Source: Kangiellaceae bacterium
Lineage (GTDB): Bacteria; Pseudomonadota; Gammaproteobacteria; Enterobacterales; Kangiellaceae
Reading direction: 5' to 3'
DNA length: 40,520 nucleotides
NCBI GenBank assembly: GCA_026196875.1
Contig: JAPHTP010000125.1
Location: forward strand, 1-40,520
A program made the position numbers and the translations under genes. Below are positions 1-7,530 of the stretch, piece by piece (position 1 is the stretch's first letter; each line of letters starts with the position of its first letter). A model generated the notes under the pieces. It was not told the origin of the DNA and searched no databases. It saw only the letters and a list, made by a program, of their open reading frames with translations.

Positions 1-180
1 AGTTGTTGTTCTTGCTCCATACACAAGGTAAGACGATGCTAAACAGAAGAGGTTTGGTTTATTTTTGCATTTATTGGCAAAAGAAGAAAATTGTACTGCC
101 GGTTCAAAGGTTGGTTTGTGCCTGAGTTTAACTGAAGCAAATATTCCTTGTAGCGATGGAGTACTCGCTGAAAAGCTATA

Positions 181-552
181 CTAACTTTGAGTAAGCCGCT
201 CAATCTTATCAATTAGCTCATGATTCTCGAATGGTTTGGCAAGAACATCATTAGCTCCCTGCTCTAAAAGCCCCTTTAAAATAGAATCCCTTACTCCAGA
301 AATTACCAGGATTTTAATATCCGCATACTTTTCTTGTTCTCGAAGAGTGGTCAAAACTTTATAACCGTGGATTTGTGGCATAGCAAGATCAAGCGTGATG
401 ATGTCAGGTAAATTCTGCGATGCTGAAAGAACGGCCTCGAGTCCTGAGTTTGCAACTTCAGTCACATAACCTGCTCGCCTTAATACTCTCTCGATTGACT
501 TGCAAACATTTTCATCATCATCGACTATCAAGACTTTAGTCATTCGCGTCAT
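181..552 (-). CDS. Stand-alone response-regulator receiver protein
   Basis: Single-domain receiver of 123 residues with no output domain, like CheY/Spo0F-type phosphoacceptors. Visible motifs are the acidic pocket (VLIVDDDE, residues 7-14), the phosphoacceptor Asp in ITLDLAMP, the Ser in VISG and the Lys in LAKPF. It is cytoplasmic and probably shuttles phosphate or binds a partner. A second in-frame ATG lies three codons in; a GGGA box sits 4 nt before the first and 12 nt before the second, so the first is kept. It is divergent from the four-gene operon starting at 781 and shares its intergenic region, so it may act with the soluble kinase encoded at 3861-5123. That link is inferred from position only. 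Family assignment is firm. Confidence 0.93.
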   Translation of the reverse strand: MTRMTKVLIVDDDENVCKSIERVLRRAGYVTEVANSGLEAVLSASQNLPDIITLDLAMPQIHGYKVLTTLREQEKYADIKILVISGVRDSILKGLLEQGANDVLAKPFENHELIDKIERLTQS

Positions 553-573
553 TTCATCCCATAATTTCAGAAC

Positions 574-659
574 TGTATAAATTCTTTATCGAGATATCCG
601 TATCTACGGAACCACAGTTTTAACCGATTTAATTGGTCGCGTCGTTCAGAATTTATACA
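574..659. promoter_or_regulatory. 12-bp inverted repeat in the divergent intergenic region
   Basis: TGTATAAATTCT at 574-585 is perfectly complementary to AGAATTTATACA at 648-659, with 62 bp between the arms. Each arm contains TATAAA, which resembles a -10 box, read rightward at the left arm and leftward at the right arm. The pair lies between the receiver gene and the GGDEF-EAL operon. It could be paired operators or two opposed promoters; the sequence alone does not decide. Confidence 0.4.
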
Positions 660-691
660 CAATTTAAAAATAATAGACTACTTTAAAAAAG

Positions 692-710
692 TTTAACAAT
701 TTTTGTTAAA
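692..710. promoter_or_regulatory. Short palindrome upstream of the signalling operon
   Basis: TTTAACA at 692-698 and TGTTAAA at 704-710 form a perfect 7-bp inverted repeat with a 5-nt AT spacer, about 70 bp before the operon's start codon. It has the form of a small regulator site. It is AT-rich, so chance cannot be excluded. Confidence 0.3.
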
Positions 711-780
711 AAATGGCCATTCCACGCGCAATTAACGAATTAAATACTATGATGTTTATAGGTATTTAGGGAGTGGTAAT

Positions 781-3180
781 TTGACTATTAAAATTGAAAC
801 TATCGAATCCACAAAATCAAATTCCGCGACAGATTCAAAAAATTGGAATAGATGCGATAAGTTTTCAGACATTGATCGCAATATCTCAGTAGAGACAACT
901 TCTTTATTCCAACAATTTCTTATTTTTGTAAAACATCTGTGCGCTATCGATTATTGCGCAATGATCGCTGCCAGCAGAGGCAAAGAGAAGTTTTATCCAA
1001 TAGAACCATCACCCAAACATTCTCTTTCATGCCTCGTAAATTTCGCTGAACTTTTTAAAATCCGTCACGATTCTAAAGAGCAAAAATTCCTGCTTGAGTT
1101 GGCAGAACAAAAAATAGCCAAGCAAATTATATTGCCTACAGAAAAAATTCAAATAGGTATATTAAATCGAGAGTCCATGAATACTTTCTGTTTCATTCAC
1201 CCTATAAGCTCTAATGATACCTCCCTCCGAATTTTTCTACTCATTGCCAAAACAATAAATGCGACTGAACAACAGCACCTTGAAATCAAAAACATTAAGT
1301 TTGCTATTCGTCAATTTGAACAATTAGTTGCTGAAGCCATTCCTAGCCAGAAAATTCAGACGGATTTGCCTTCTCAAGTGACCGAGAAGTTTGAGGAATT
1401 AAAAAAAGAGCATGAACAACTAATCGTCAAAAGTGAACAATTTGCGCAAATGGCCCAATACGACAGCTTAACCGGCCTGTATAATCGAGCAGCATTAGAA
1501 GAACGCCTTGAGTGGCTGATAAACCTAGCGGAGAGGAATGAACGACGGCTTGCTGTAGTACTTTTGGATCTCGACGGATTTAAGAAAATCAACGATTCTC
1601 TTGGCCACAAAGCGGGCGATGAATTGATTAAAGAAGTTGCCCGGCGGCTGCGCGAAAACGCTCGAAAAATTGACACTATTGGACGTATTGGTGGAGACGA
1701 ATTTATTCTGGTCCTAAATAACATCAAATCCAAAACTGAGACTTTTGAAATTATTAAACGGATATTAGTGGGCATCTCCGAACCCATGCAACTTGAGCAT
1801 CGAACGACAAAAGTTACTTCTAGCATTGGCTTTAGCTTATACCCGGATGATGGCACAGATGCCGAACTTCTACTTAAATATGCCGATTCTGCAATGTATC
1901 AAGCCAAAAAAAGTGGCAAGGATAATTTCCAGTATTATTCGCAAGCCCTTCACGATGAAATAGTCGAACGGATTAAATTGGAAGACGAGTTATCGTGTGC
2001 AATCAAAGAAAAGCAATTTGTTCTTCATTATCAACCGCAGGTCGATATTAAGACAGGTATAATTGTTGGCGTCGAAGCACTTGTTCGTTGGCAACATCCC
2101 GATAAAGGACTGATCTATCCTGACGACTTTATTTCCTTAGCTGAAGAAGTCGGACTCATTTCAAATATTGGTGATTGGGTTTTTGAAGAATCCTTAGAGC
2201 AGATCAATCGTTGGGAAAGTGCTGGAATCGAGACAGTTCCTATCTCCATAAATATTTCGGTAAATCAACTTCAGTACCAAGGCTTCATTCCATACTTAAA
2301 GACAAAGCTGGCAGAGAAAGTTGTCGGTGCCAATATGATAACCCTTGAGATTACTGAATCACTTTCTCTCGGAGAACAGGAGAAGTACTTATCGATTCTT
2401 GAGCAGCTAAAAGCGATCGGCTTTAGAATTTCTATGGACGACTTCGGCACAGGCTACTCCAATTTAACCTACCTCAAGCGCTTCCCCATTGACGAAATAA
2501 AAATAGACAAAGGGTTTATCGACAATATCACGCAAAACCCTCACGATAAAGCGATCGCAACGACTATCATTGCAATCGCTCACAATTTAAATTTTGATGT
2601 TACTGCAGAAGGGGTAGAAACCAAAGCTCAGCTGGCGCTTCTTGCGTCTTACAATTGTGACACAATGCAAGGCTATTATTTCAGCCAGCCCAAACCAGCT
2701 GAGGAAATTGGCAAGTTGTTGCAGACTAAAAATAGGATGTCACTGCATGGCGTATTGCCCGAAGGTTATCAAAGGACCATCTTAATCGTAGACGACGAAA
2801 AAGAGATCCTTTTAGCACTTAAAAGATCATTGAGAAAAACGGGTGCAAAGGTAATTAGCGCGCAAAATGCTGAAGATGCGCTTGAATTACTCGCGCTAAA
2901 TAAGGTTGGAGTCGTTTTGTCAGATCTATCAATGCCTAACACCAATGGCATAGAACTGCTCGATAGAGTACACCAGATGTACCCCAATACCCTGCGGATG
3001 ATTTTGTCTGGGCAGAATGAATTTGAGCTGGCGTGCGATGCGATAAACCGGTCCGCCATATTTCGATTTATAACTAAACCTTGGTCAGATGATTTATTGA
3101 GAGAAGAAATTAAAAAGGCTTTTAAGATCTACGAATCCACAATTTTTGGAAGCAGTCTGTTAGAAGACCCATCGGACTGA
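781..3180 (+). CDS. GGDEF-EAL protein with C-terminal receiver
   Basis: Bifunctional-type c-di-GMP enzyme of 799 residues. The N-terminal ~200 residues look like a GAF-type sensor, followed by a short coiled coil. The GGDEF motif is intact at 304-308, with an RxxD inhibitory site (RKID) five residues upstream. The EAL motif is intact at 432-434, with the DDFGTGYS loop and KIDKGF also kept. A receiver domain closes the protein: acidic pair 671-672, phosphoacceptor D715, and a TKPW motif at 765-768 of the type common in RpfG-like receivers. Both synthesis and hydrolysis of c-di-GMP therefore look possible. A C-terminal receiver is less usual than an N-terminal one. The start is TTG, supported by GGGAG seven bases upstream. 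First gene of a coupled four-gene operon; the soluble kinase downstream is the obvious candidate phosphodonor (inference). Confidence 0.95.
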   Translation: MTIKIETIESTKSNSATDSKNWNRCDKFSDIDRNISVETTSLFQQFLIFVKHLCAIDYCAMIAASRGKEKFYPIEPSPKHSLSCLVNFAELFKIRHDSKEQKFLLELAEQKIAKQIILPTEKIQIGILNRESMNTFCFIHPISSNDTSLRIFLLIAKTINATEQQHLEIKNIKFAIRQFEQLVAEAIPSQKIQTDLPSQVTEKFEELKKEHEQLIVKSEQFAQMAQYDSLTGLYNRAALEERLEWLINLAERNERRLAVVLLDLDGFKKINDSLGHKAGDELIKEVARRLRENARKIDTIGRIGGDEFILVLNNIKSKTETFEIIKRILVGISEPMQLEHRTTKVTSSIGFSLYPDDGTDAELLLKYADSAMYQAKKSGKDNFQYYSQALHDEIVERIKLEDELSCAIKEKQFVLHYQPQVDIKTGIIVGVEALVRWQHPDKGLIYPDDFISLAEEVGLISNIGDWVFEESLEQINRWESAGIETVPISINISVNQLQYQGFIPYLKTKLAEKVVGANMITLEITESLSLGEQEKYLSILEQLKAIGFRISMDDFGTGYSNLTYLKRFPIDEIKIDKGFIDNITQNPHDKAIATTIIAIAHNLNFDVTAEGVETKAQLALLASYNCDTMQGYYFSQPKPAEEIGKLLQTKNRMSLHGVLPEGYQRTILIVDDEKEILLALKRSLRKTGAKVISAQNAEDALELLALNKVGVVLSDLSMPNTNGIELLDRVHQMYPNTLRMILSGQNEFELACDAINRSAIFRFITKPWSDDLLREEIKKAFKIYESTIFGSSLLEDPSD

Positions 3181-3207
3181 ACATCCGATAAATTCAAGGT
3201 AATAGTG

Positions 3208-3867
3208 ATGGCTGATTGGAATAGCGAAAGAAACGTACTCACCCTTAAACTCGTTTACTATGGTCCTGCTCTCAGTGGTAAGACAACCAACATAATATCT
3301 ATTCACGACCAAATTCAACCTGAACTCAAGGGTGATATGCAAATCCTGGAAACCCAGAATGATCGAACCTTGTTTTTTGACTTACTCCCACTCGGCATAA
3401 AGACCCAAAATGGTACCTTAATTAAATTAAAATTATATACGGTACCTGGCCAGGTTATTCATAACAGTACTCGTAAAGCAGTGTTATCCCGCTGCGACGG
3501 AATTATTTTTGTTGCAGACTCCCAATCAAATCAATCGGAAAACAATGCAGAAGCATTTAATAATCTAATTCACAATGCAAAAATAGTTGGCATTGATATA
3601 GAGAAGATCCCGCTAGTTGTTCAATTTAACAAAAGGGACTTAAACAAAATACTTTCCGAGACTGACATTAAGCAACGATGGAAGAAATCACCTTGGCCAC
3701 TTTTTCTTGCCAGTGCATTGCAAAACCAGGGAGTACTAGAAACTTTACAGGAGTTGCTTAATTTAGTTTATGACTATATCGACACGGAACACGCATTGCT
3801 CGCCAATCATAACCTCTCTAAGGAACAATTTGTTCAACAAATCGTATATGGAAACGTAGAATGCTAG
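3208..3867 (+). CDS. MglA-type Ras-like polarity GTPase
   Basis: Small GTPase of the MglA family, which in Myxococcus and Thermus sets cell polarity and controls type IV pilus placement. Visible signatures are the P-loop GPALSGKT, the switch I run NDRTLFFDLLPL with the family's built-in arginine finger, switch II TVPGQ with the catalytic Gln, FVADSQ, and the base-specificity motif NKRD. The length (about 219 residues) fits the family. The ATG at 3208 is preferred over the GTG just before it because AAGG lies eight bases upstream. No MglB-like (roadblock) GAP is seen next to it, which is unusual for this family. Its last 7 bases overlap the next gene, a histidine kinase, so translation is probably coupled. 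Family is certain; the partner motor is inferred to be the ATPase two genes downstream. Confidence 0.94.
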   Translation: MADWNSERNVLTLKLVYYGPALSGKTTNIISIHDQIQPELKGDMQILETQNDRTLFFDLLPLGIKTQNGTLIKLKLYTVPGQVIHNSTRKAVLSRCDGIIFVADSQSNQSENNAEAFNNLIHNAKIVGIDIEKIPLVVQFNKRDLNKILSETDIKQRWKKSPWPLFLASALQNQGVLETLQELLNLVYDYIDTEHALLANHNLSKEQFVQQIVYGNVEC

Positions 3868-5123
3868 CGAACGACTTTGAGCAAGACTATCAATTGGAAC
3901 AATTGTTAACTAATAATAGCAAGCCTAAAATAGAACTTGCCTTAAATAAATTGGGGGTTAACGAGTTCCAGATTATATCTACGAAAAATGAAACACTTCT
4001 ACAAAATGGAACTGTATCAACACCTATAATCTCAGAGCTAGTGGCTGAGATAGAGCCTATCGGCTATTTAATTGTTGACGCAAAGTATGAAGCAGTTATA
4101 TCGGGAGTCTCGTGTTTTATCAACGAGATCTTGCAAACCAACTGGCGTTATCAAATGGCATCAAGTCTTCATCTGCAAGTATCAAAAGATGACTTCGAAT
4201 CGCTGCAAGAAAAGAACCTGAAGCTCAAGGAATCCGAAGCAAAGTATAAATCACTTTCCGAAACCTTAGAAATACGCGTTAAAGAGCAGGTAAAAATAAT
4301 TGAAGACTCTCAAAGGCAGTTGTACGAAACCGAAAAGCAAGCATCGATAGGCCAGCTCGCGGCAGGCGTTGCGCATGAAATCAACAATCCGATTGGCTTT
4401 ATCTCCAGCAACCTCAATACGGCATTCGAATATTTGGAAGAACTCAATGAGGATATATTCCATCTGATAGATAACAGAGACGCGAAATTAGACACCGAAG
4501 AGTTAAAGTATGTTTTAAATGACTTTCACTGTTTATTGCAAGAATCTAAAGAGGGAGCCAAGCGAGTGGCGGCTATCGTGGCAGATCTCAAGTCCTTTTC
4601 AAACGTGGAGCAAGCAGAAATACAGCAAGTTAATCTAAACAACAATATAGCGTTGGTTTGCCGAGTTTTTAAAACATCCATTAACGCTGAAATAGAAATT
4701 AACGCTAATACCAATTCAATAAGCAAGACCTATTGTAAACCAGCGCATATTAACCAAATGCTACTGAACCTTTTACAAAATGGAGCTGAAGCCATCCTGG
4801 AGAAAGGACAGCAGAAAGCAGGAGGAATATTAGAAATAACCAGCGAAATGGAGGAAAGCTATATAGTTATCTCAATCATTGACAATGGTCTAGGAATGGA
4901 TAACGAAGTGCTCGCAAATGTTTTCACACCATTTTATACGACCCGCGAAGTTGGCAGTGGTATCGGTTTAGGTTTGACCGTATGCAGAGACGTTGTGCGT
5001 GCCCACAATGGAAAAATAAAGATAGAAAGTCAACCAGGAGAAGGGACCAGGGTAAAAATAATTCTACCGGTAAAACTCTCAGAAAATGACTTATCGGATC
5101 AAGGTGCGATAATAAATTCATGA
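3861..5123 (+). CDS. Soluble histidine kinase (HisKA-HATPase)
   Basis: Cytoplasmic sensor kinase of 420 residues with no membrane segment. The N-terminal ~130 residues are a poorly conserved, perhaps GAF-like, sensor, followed by a coiled coil (about 115-160). The transmitter carries the phosphoacceptor H172 in AGVAHEINNPIG, the N box (NLLQNGAEA), the G1 box DNGLGMD, FTPFYTT and the glycine-rich GIGLGL, so it should be active. Its transmitter closely resembles the one in the kinase at 16160-17620. It overlaps the MglA-type GTPase gene by 7 bases and the downstream receiver-ATPase gene by 4 (ATGA). This makes the receivers of this operon and the divergent lone receiver its likely targets; that is inference from position. 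Confidence 0.93.
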   Translation: MLANDFEQDYQLEQLLTNNSKPKIELALNKLGVNEFQIISTKNETLLQNGTVSTPIISELVAEIEPIGYLIVDAKYEAVISGVSCFINEILQTNWRYQMASSLHLQVSKDDFESLQEKNLKLKESEAKYKSLSETLEIRVKEQVKIIEDSQRQLYETEKQASIGQLAAGVAHEINNPIGFISSNLNTAFEYLEELNEDIFHLIDNRDAKLDTEELKYVLNDFHCLLQESKEGAKRVAAIVADLKSFSNVEQAEIQQVNLNNNIALVCRVFKTSINAEIEINANTNSISKTYCKPAHINQMLLNLLQNGAEAILEKGQQKAGGILEITSEMEESYIVISIIDNGLGMDNEVLANVFTPFYTTREVGSGIGLGLTVCRDVVRAHNGKIKIESQPGEGTRVKIILPVKLSENDLSDQGAIINS

Positions 5124-7354
5124 GTAATTACGCAGAATTATTTACCGGAAAACCAGTTGATGATACGGATTCTACTGCAGAAGAGAGCGCAGTCAACCAA
5201 TACAAAATACTCTTGGTCGATGACGAGCCTGCTGTTTTAAAGTCACTTAAACGCTGCTTTCGCCGGGAAAACTATAATATACTCACCGTTGATAACCCTC
5301 TTGACGCGCTGGGAATAATCGCCAAAGAACCAATTCAGTTAGTTGTCTCTGACTTCAAAATGCCCAAGATGAATGGAGCTGATTTTTTACGGGAAGTCAA
5401 AAAGACCCATCCCCAAATTATTCGCATAATGCTTACCGGCCACGCAGATACTTCGGCCGTAATGACCGCCATCAAAGAAGGTGCAGTTTACAAGTTTATA
5501 CTGAAGCCGTGGAATGATGATGACTTGAGAGTTACTGTCGCGTTGGCGTTAGAGCAATATGAACTCCAGGTAAAGAACCAAGCGCTTGAAGAAGAAAACA
5601 AGAAGCATCAAAAAGACTTATCTCGCCTAAATAAATTGACGACGACAAATCGAACTCAACTTTTCTTTGTCCTAAATAAAAAGAACTATTTAACTGATAC
5701 TCAAGTACAGCAATTAGTGAAGCAAACAATCAACTCAAACAAAATCCCTATCAGGCTATTACTTGAGAAAGATTGGATAAAAGAGAAACTAGTTCGTAAA
5801 ATCATTCATGAACAATTTCTAATCGAGCCAATCATTCTAAATGAATTAAATATCGACCCGGCTGTTAGTAGCCTGATCCCGGCTTCGTTTTGTAAGAAGC
5901 AGCTGATTATCCCTATAAGGCAACAAAAAAACCGGGTTACATTGGTTATGGCGGATCCGCTAGACGATGGAGTTATTGAAAGTTTGAAATTCAGCAGTGG
6001 TTTAGATTTCAATATAGTAATGGCCGACTGCGATGAAATAGAAAAGAAAATAACCGAAACATACGGGGATACTCCAAAGCTTGAGGATTTCGAAACGATT
6101 GCGGCACTTCAAGACTCCGCGGACACAATCGAAATCATAATCGACGAAGATGAAGATATTGAGCTTGCGGAATTACTTGAAGGGACTTCAGAACCTCCAG
6201 CCATTCGTCTGGCCAATGCCATCATAGTTGAAGCAATTAGGCTTAACGCTAGCGACATTCATATCCAACCAACGTCGAAACATATTTTGGTCCGATACCG
6301 TATTGATGGTGTTCTGTATGACAAAATCCATATCCCACTTAACTTGCTGATGCCGCTAGTATCAAGAATTAAAATTATGGCTGAGCTTGATATAACCGAA
6401 AGGCGCCACCCTCAAGACGGTCGTATCACAGTAAAATCGCCGCTAAGAATTGTCGACCTGAGACTGTCAACTATGCCAACCATCAATGGCGAAAAAGTGG
6501 TCATGCGCATACTTGATAGAAATTCTTCCACAATTCCATTGATAGAATTGGGCTTTAACTCCGAGCAACTACAACAACTGGAAATAATCAGTACTAAACC
6601 GCAAGGAATAATACTCACAACAGGTCCAACAGGAAGCGGCAAGACTACGACCCTTTATTCCTTGCTAAAAAGCAACGCTACTCAGGAAAAAAATTACATC
6701 ACGATTGAAGATCCAGTTGAGTACTATATGGATCGAGCGGGTCAAGTTATGGTGAGAGAGAAGATAAATCTCGACTTCACGTCAGTTCTTCGGGCGGTAC
6801 TCAGACAAGATCCTGACACTATTCTGCTCGGAGAAATTAGGGATGCCGAAACAGCAAGTATCGCTTTTCAAGCAGCTTTAACGGGTCATGTTGTTTATTC
6901 AACACTACATACCAACTCTGCAATCGCCACTGTGGCCAGACTCTTTGACCTTGGCTTACGCCCTTACGTTATCGCCTCAGCGCTTGAAGCAATTATCGCA
7001 CAGCGACTTGTTCGAAAACTCTGCCAACATTGCAAAACAGAGGCTTCTCTGGATGAGAAGAAACTGAAGTTACTCGGCGAGGCTTTCAGCACAGATTTAA
7101 AAGTAGTTTATAGTTCCAAAGGATGCGAGCATTGCCAGGGCAGCGGCCTCAAAGGACGAGTTGGGCTTTACGAAGTACTGATTTTCGATGAGGAAATTAG
7201 ACAGGCAATTACCAGTCAAAAGAGCTTTATCGAAATAGCCGGCATCGCGCAAACGAAAGGACTAAAAACTTTACTACAAGATGCACGCGAAAAAGTTGAT
7301 AAGGGAAGAATATCTATTGACGAAGTGATTCGGGTTCTAGGCGCACAATCTTAA
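5120..7354 (+). CDS. Receiver fused to PilB/GspE-type secretion ATPase
   Basis: Fusion protein of 744 residues. Residues ~28-145 are a receiver (phosphoacceptor D78, LKPW at 128-131). A helical linker leads to a MshEN/GspE N-terminal region (~175-330) that in some relatives binds c-di-GMP; here the motif is loose. Residues ~365-744 are a complete type II secretion/type IV pilus ATPase: Walker A GPTGSGKT at 502-509, Walker B ILLGEIRD, His box STLHTNSA, and a zinc-type CxxC pair (635/638 and 669/672). The CxxC pair favours the PilB/GspE/MshE extension class over PilT retraction ATPases. A receiver in front of such an ATPase suggests phosphorylation-gated assembly. No pilin, secretin or platform gene is in the window, so its machine is elsewhere. 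Last gene of the operon, with a 4-base ATGA overlap. Confidence 0.94.
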   Translation: MSNYAELFTGKPVDDTDSTAEESAVNQYKILLVDDEPAVLKSLKRCFRRENYNILTVDNPLDALGIIAKEPIQLVVSDFKMPKMNGADFLREVKKTHPQIIRIMLTGHADTSAVMTAIKEGAVYKFILKPWNDDDLRVTVALALEQYELQVKNQALEEENKKHQKDLSRLNKLTTTNRTQLFFVLNKKNYLTDTQVQQLVKQTINSNKIPIRLLLEKDWIKEKLVRKIIHEQFLIEPIILNELNIDPAVSSLIPASFCKKQLIIPIRQQKNRVTLVMADPLDDGVIESLKFSSGLDFNIVMADCDEIEKKITETYGDTPKLEDFETIAALQDSADTIEIIIDEDEDIELAELLEGTSEPPAIRLANAIIVEAIRLNASDIHIQPTSKHILVRYRIDGVLYDKIHIPLNLLMPLVSRIKIMAELDITERRHPQDGRITVKSPLRIVDLRLSTMPTINGEKVVMRILDRNSSTIPLIELGFNSEQLQQLEIISTKPQGIILTTGPTGSGKTTTLYSLLKSNATQEKNYITIEDPVEYYMDRAGQVMVREKINLDFTSVLRAVLRQDPDTILLGEIRDAETASIAFQAALTGHVVYSTLHTNSAIATVARLFDLGLRPYVIASALEAIIAQRLVRKLCQHCKTEASLDEKKLKLLGEAFSTDLKVVYSSKGCEHCQGSGLKGRVGLYEVLIFDEEIRQAITSQKSFIEIAGIAQTKGLKTLLQDAREKVDKGRISIDEVIRVLGAQS

Positions 7355-7422
7355 TACGTATCAATTTATATTGGCTCTGTTTAACTGGCAATTTTGGCCC
7401 TTCCTGCCGGCTCAAAGTTGAA

Positions 7423-7450
7423 AGGTCGCACTCCAATTAAAATGCGACCT
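7423..7450. terminator. Possible bidirectional hairpin terminator between convergent genes
   Basis: AGGTCGCA (7423-7430) and TGCGACCT (7443-7450) form a perfect 8-bp stem with a 12-nt AT-rich loop, in the 176-bp gap between the convergent ATPase and chitinase genes. No clear T-run follows on either strand, so a canonical intrinsic terminator is not certain. Confidence 0.45.
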
Positions 7451-7530
7451 GGCGTTTAATAACCCGCGCTCCTTACTTGTGCCGAAATGAAGCAGCTAAA
7501 GAAGAAGCCCGACGGACTACTTTCGCTTTA

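Noticed and set aside
1-180. Open frames on both strands in the first 180 bases, including one that stays open leftward after the lone receiver's stop codon.
   Set aside because: No start codon with a ribosome site and no recognisable protein content; the frames oppose each other and are too short to judge at the window edge.
1374-1856. 160-codon minus-strand frame opposite the GGDEF domain.
   Set aside because: It lies wholly inside a certain gene in an antisense frame and is Ser/Arg-rich, as shadows of such genes usually are.
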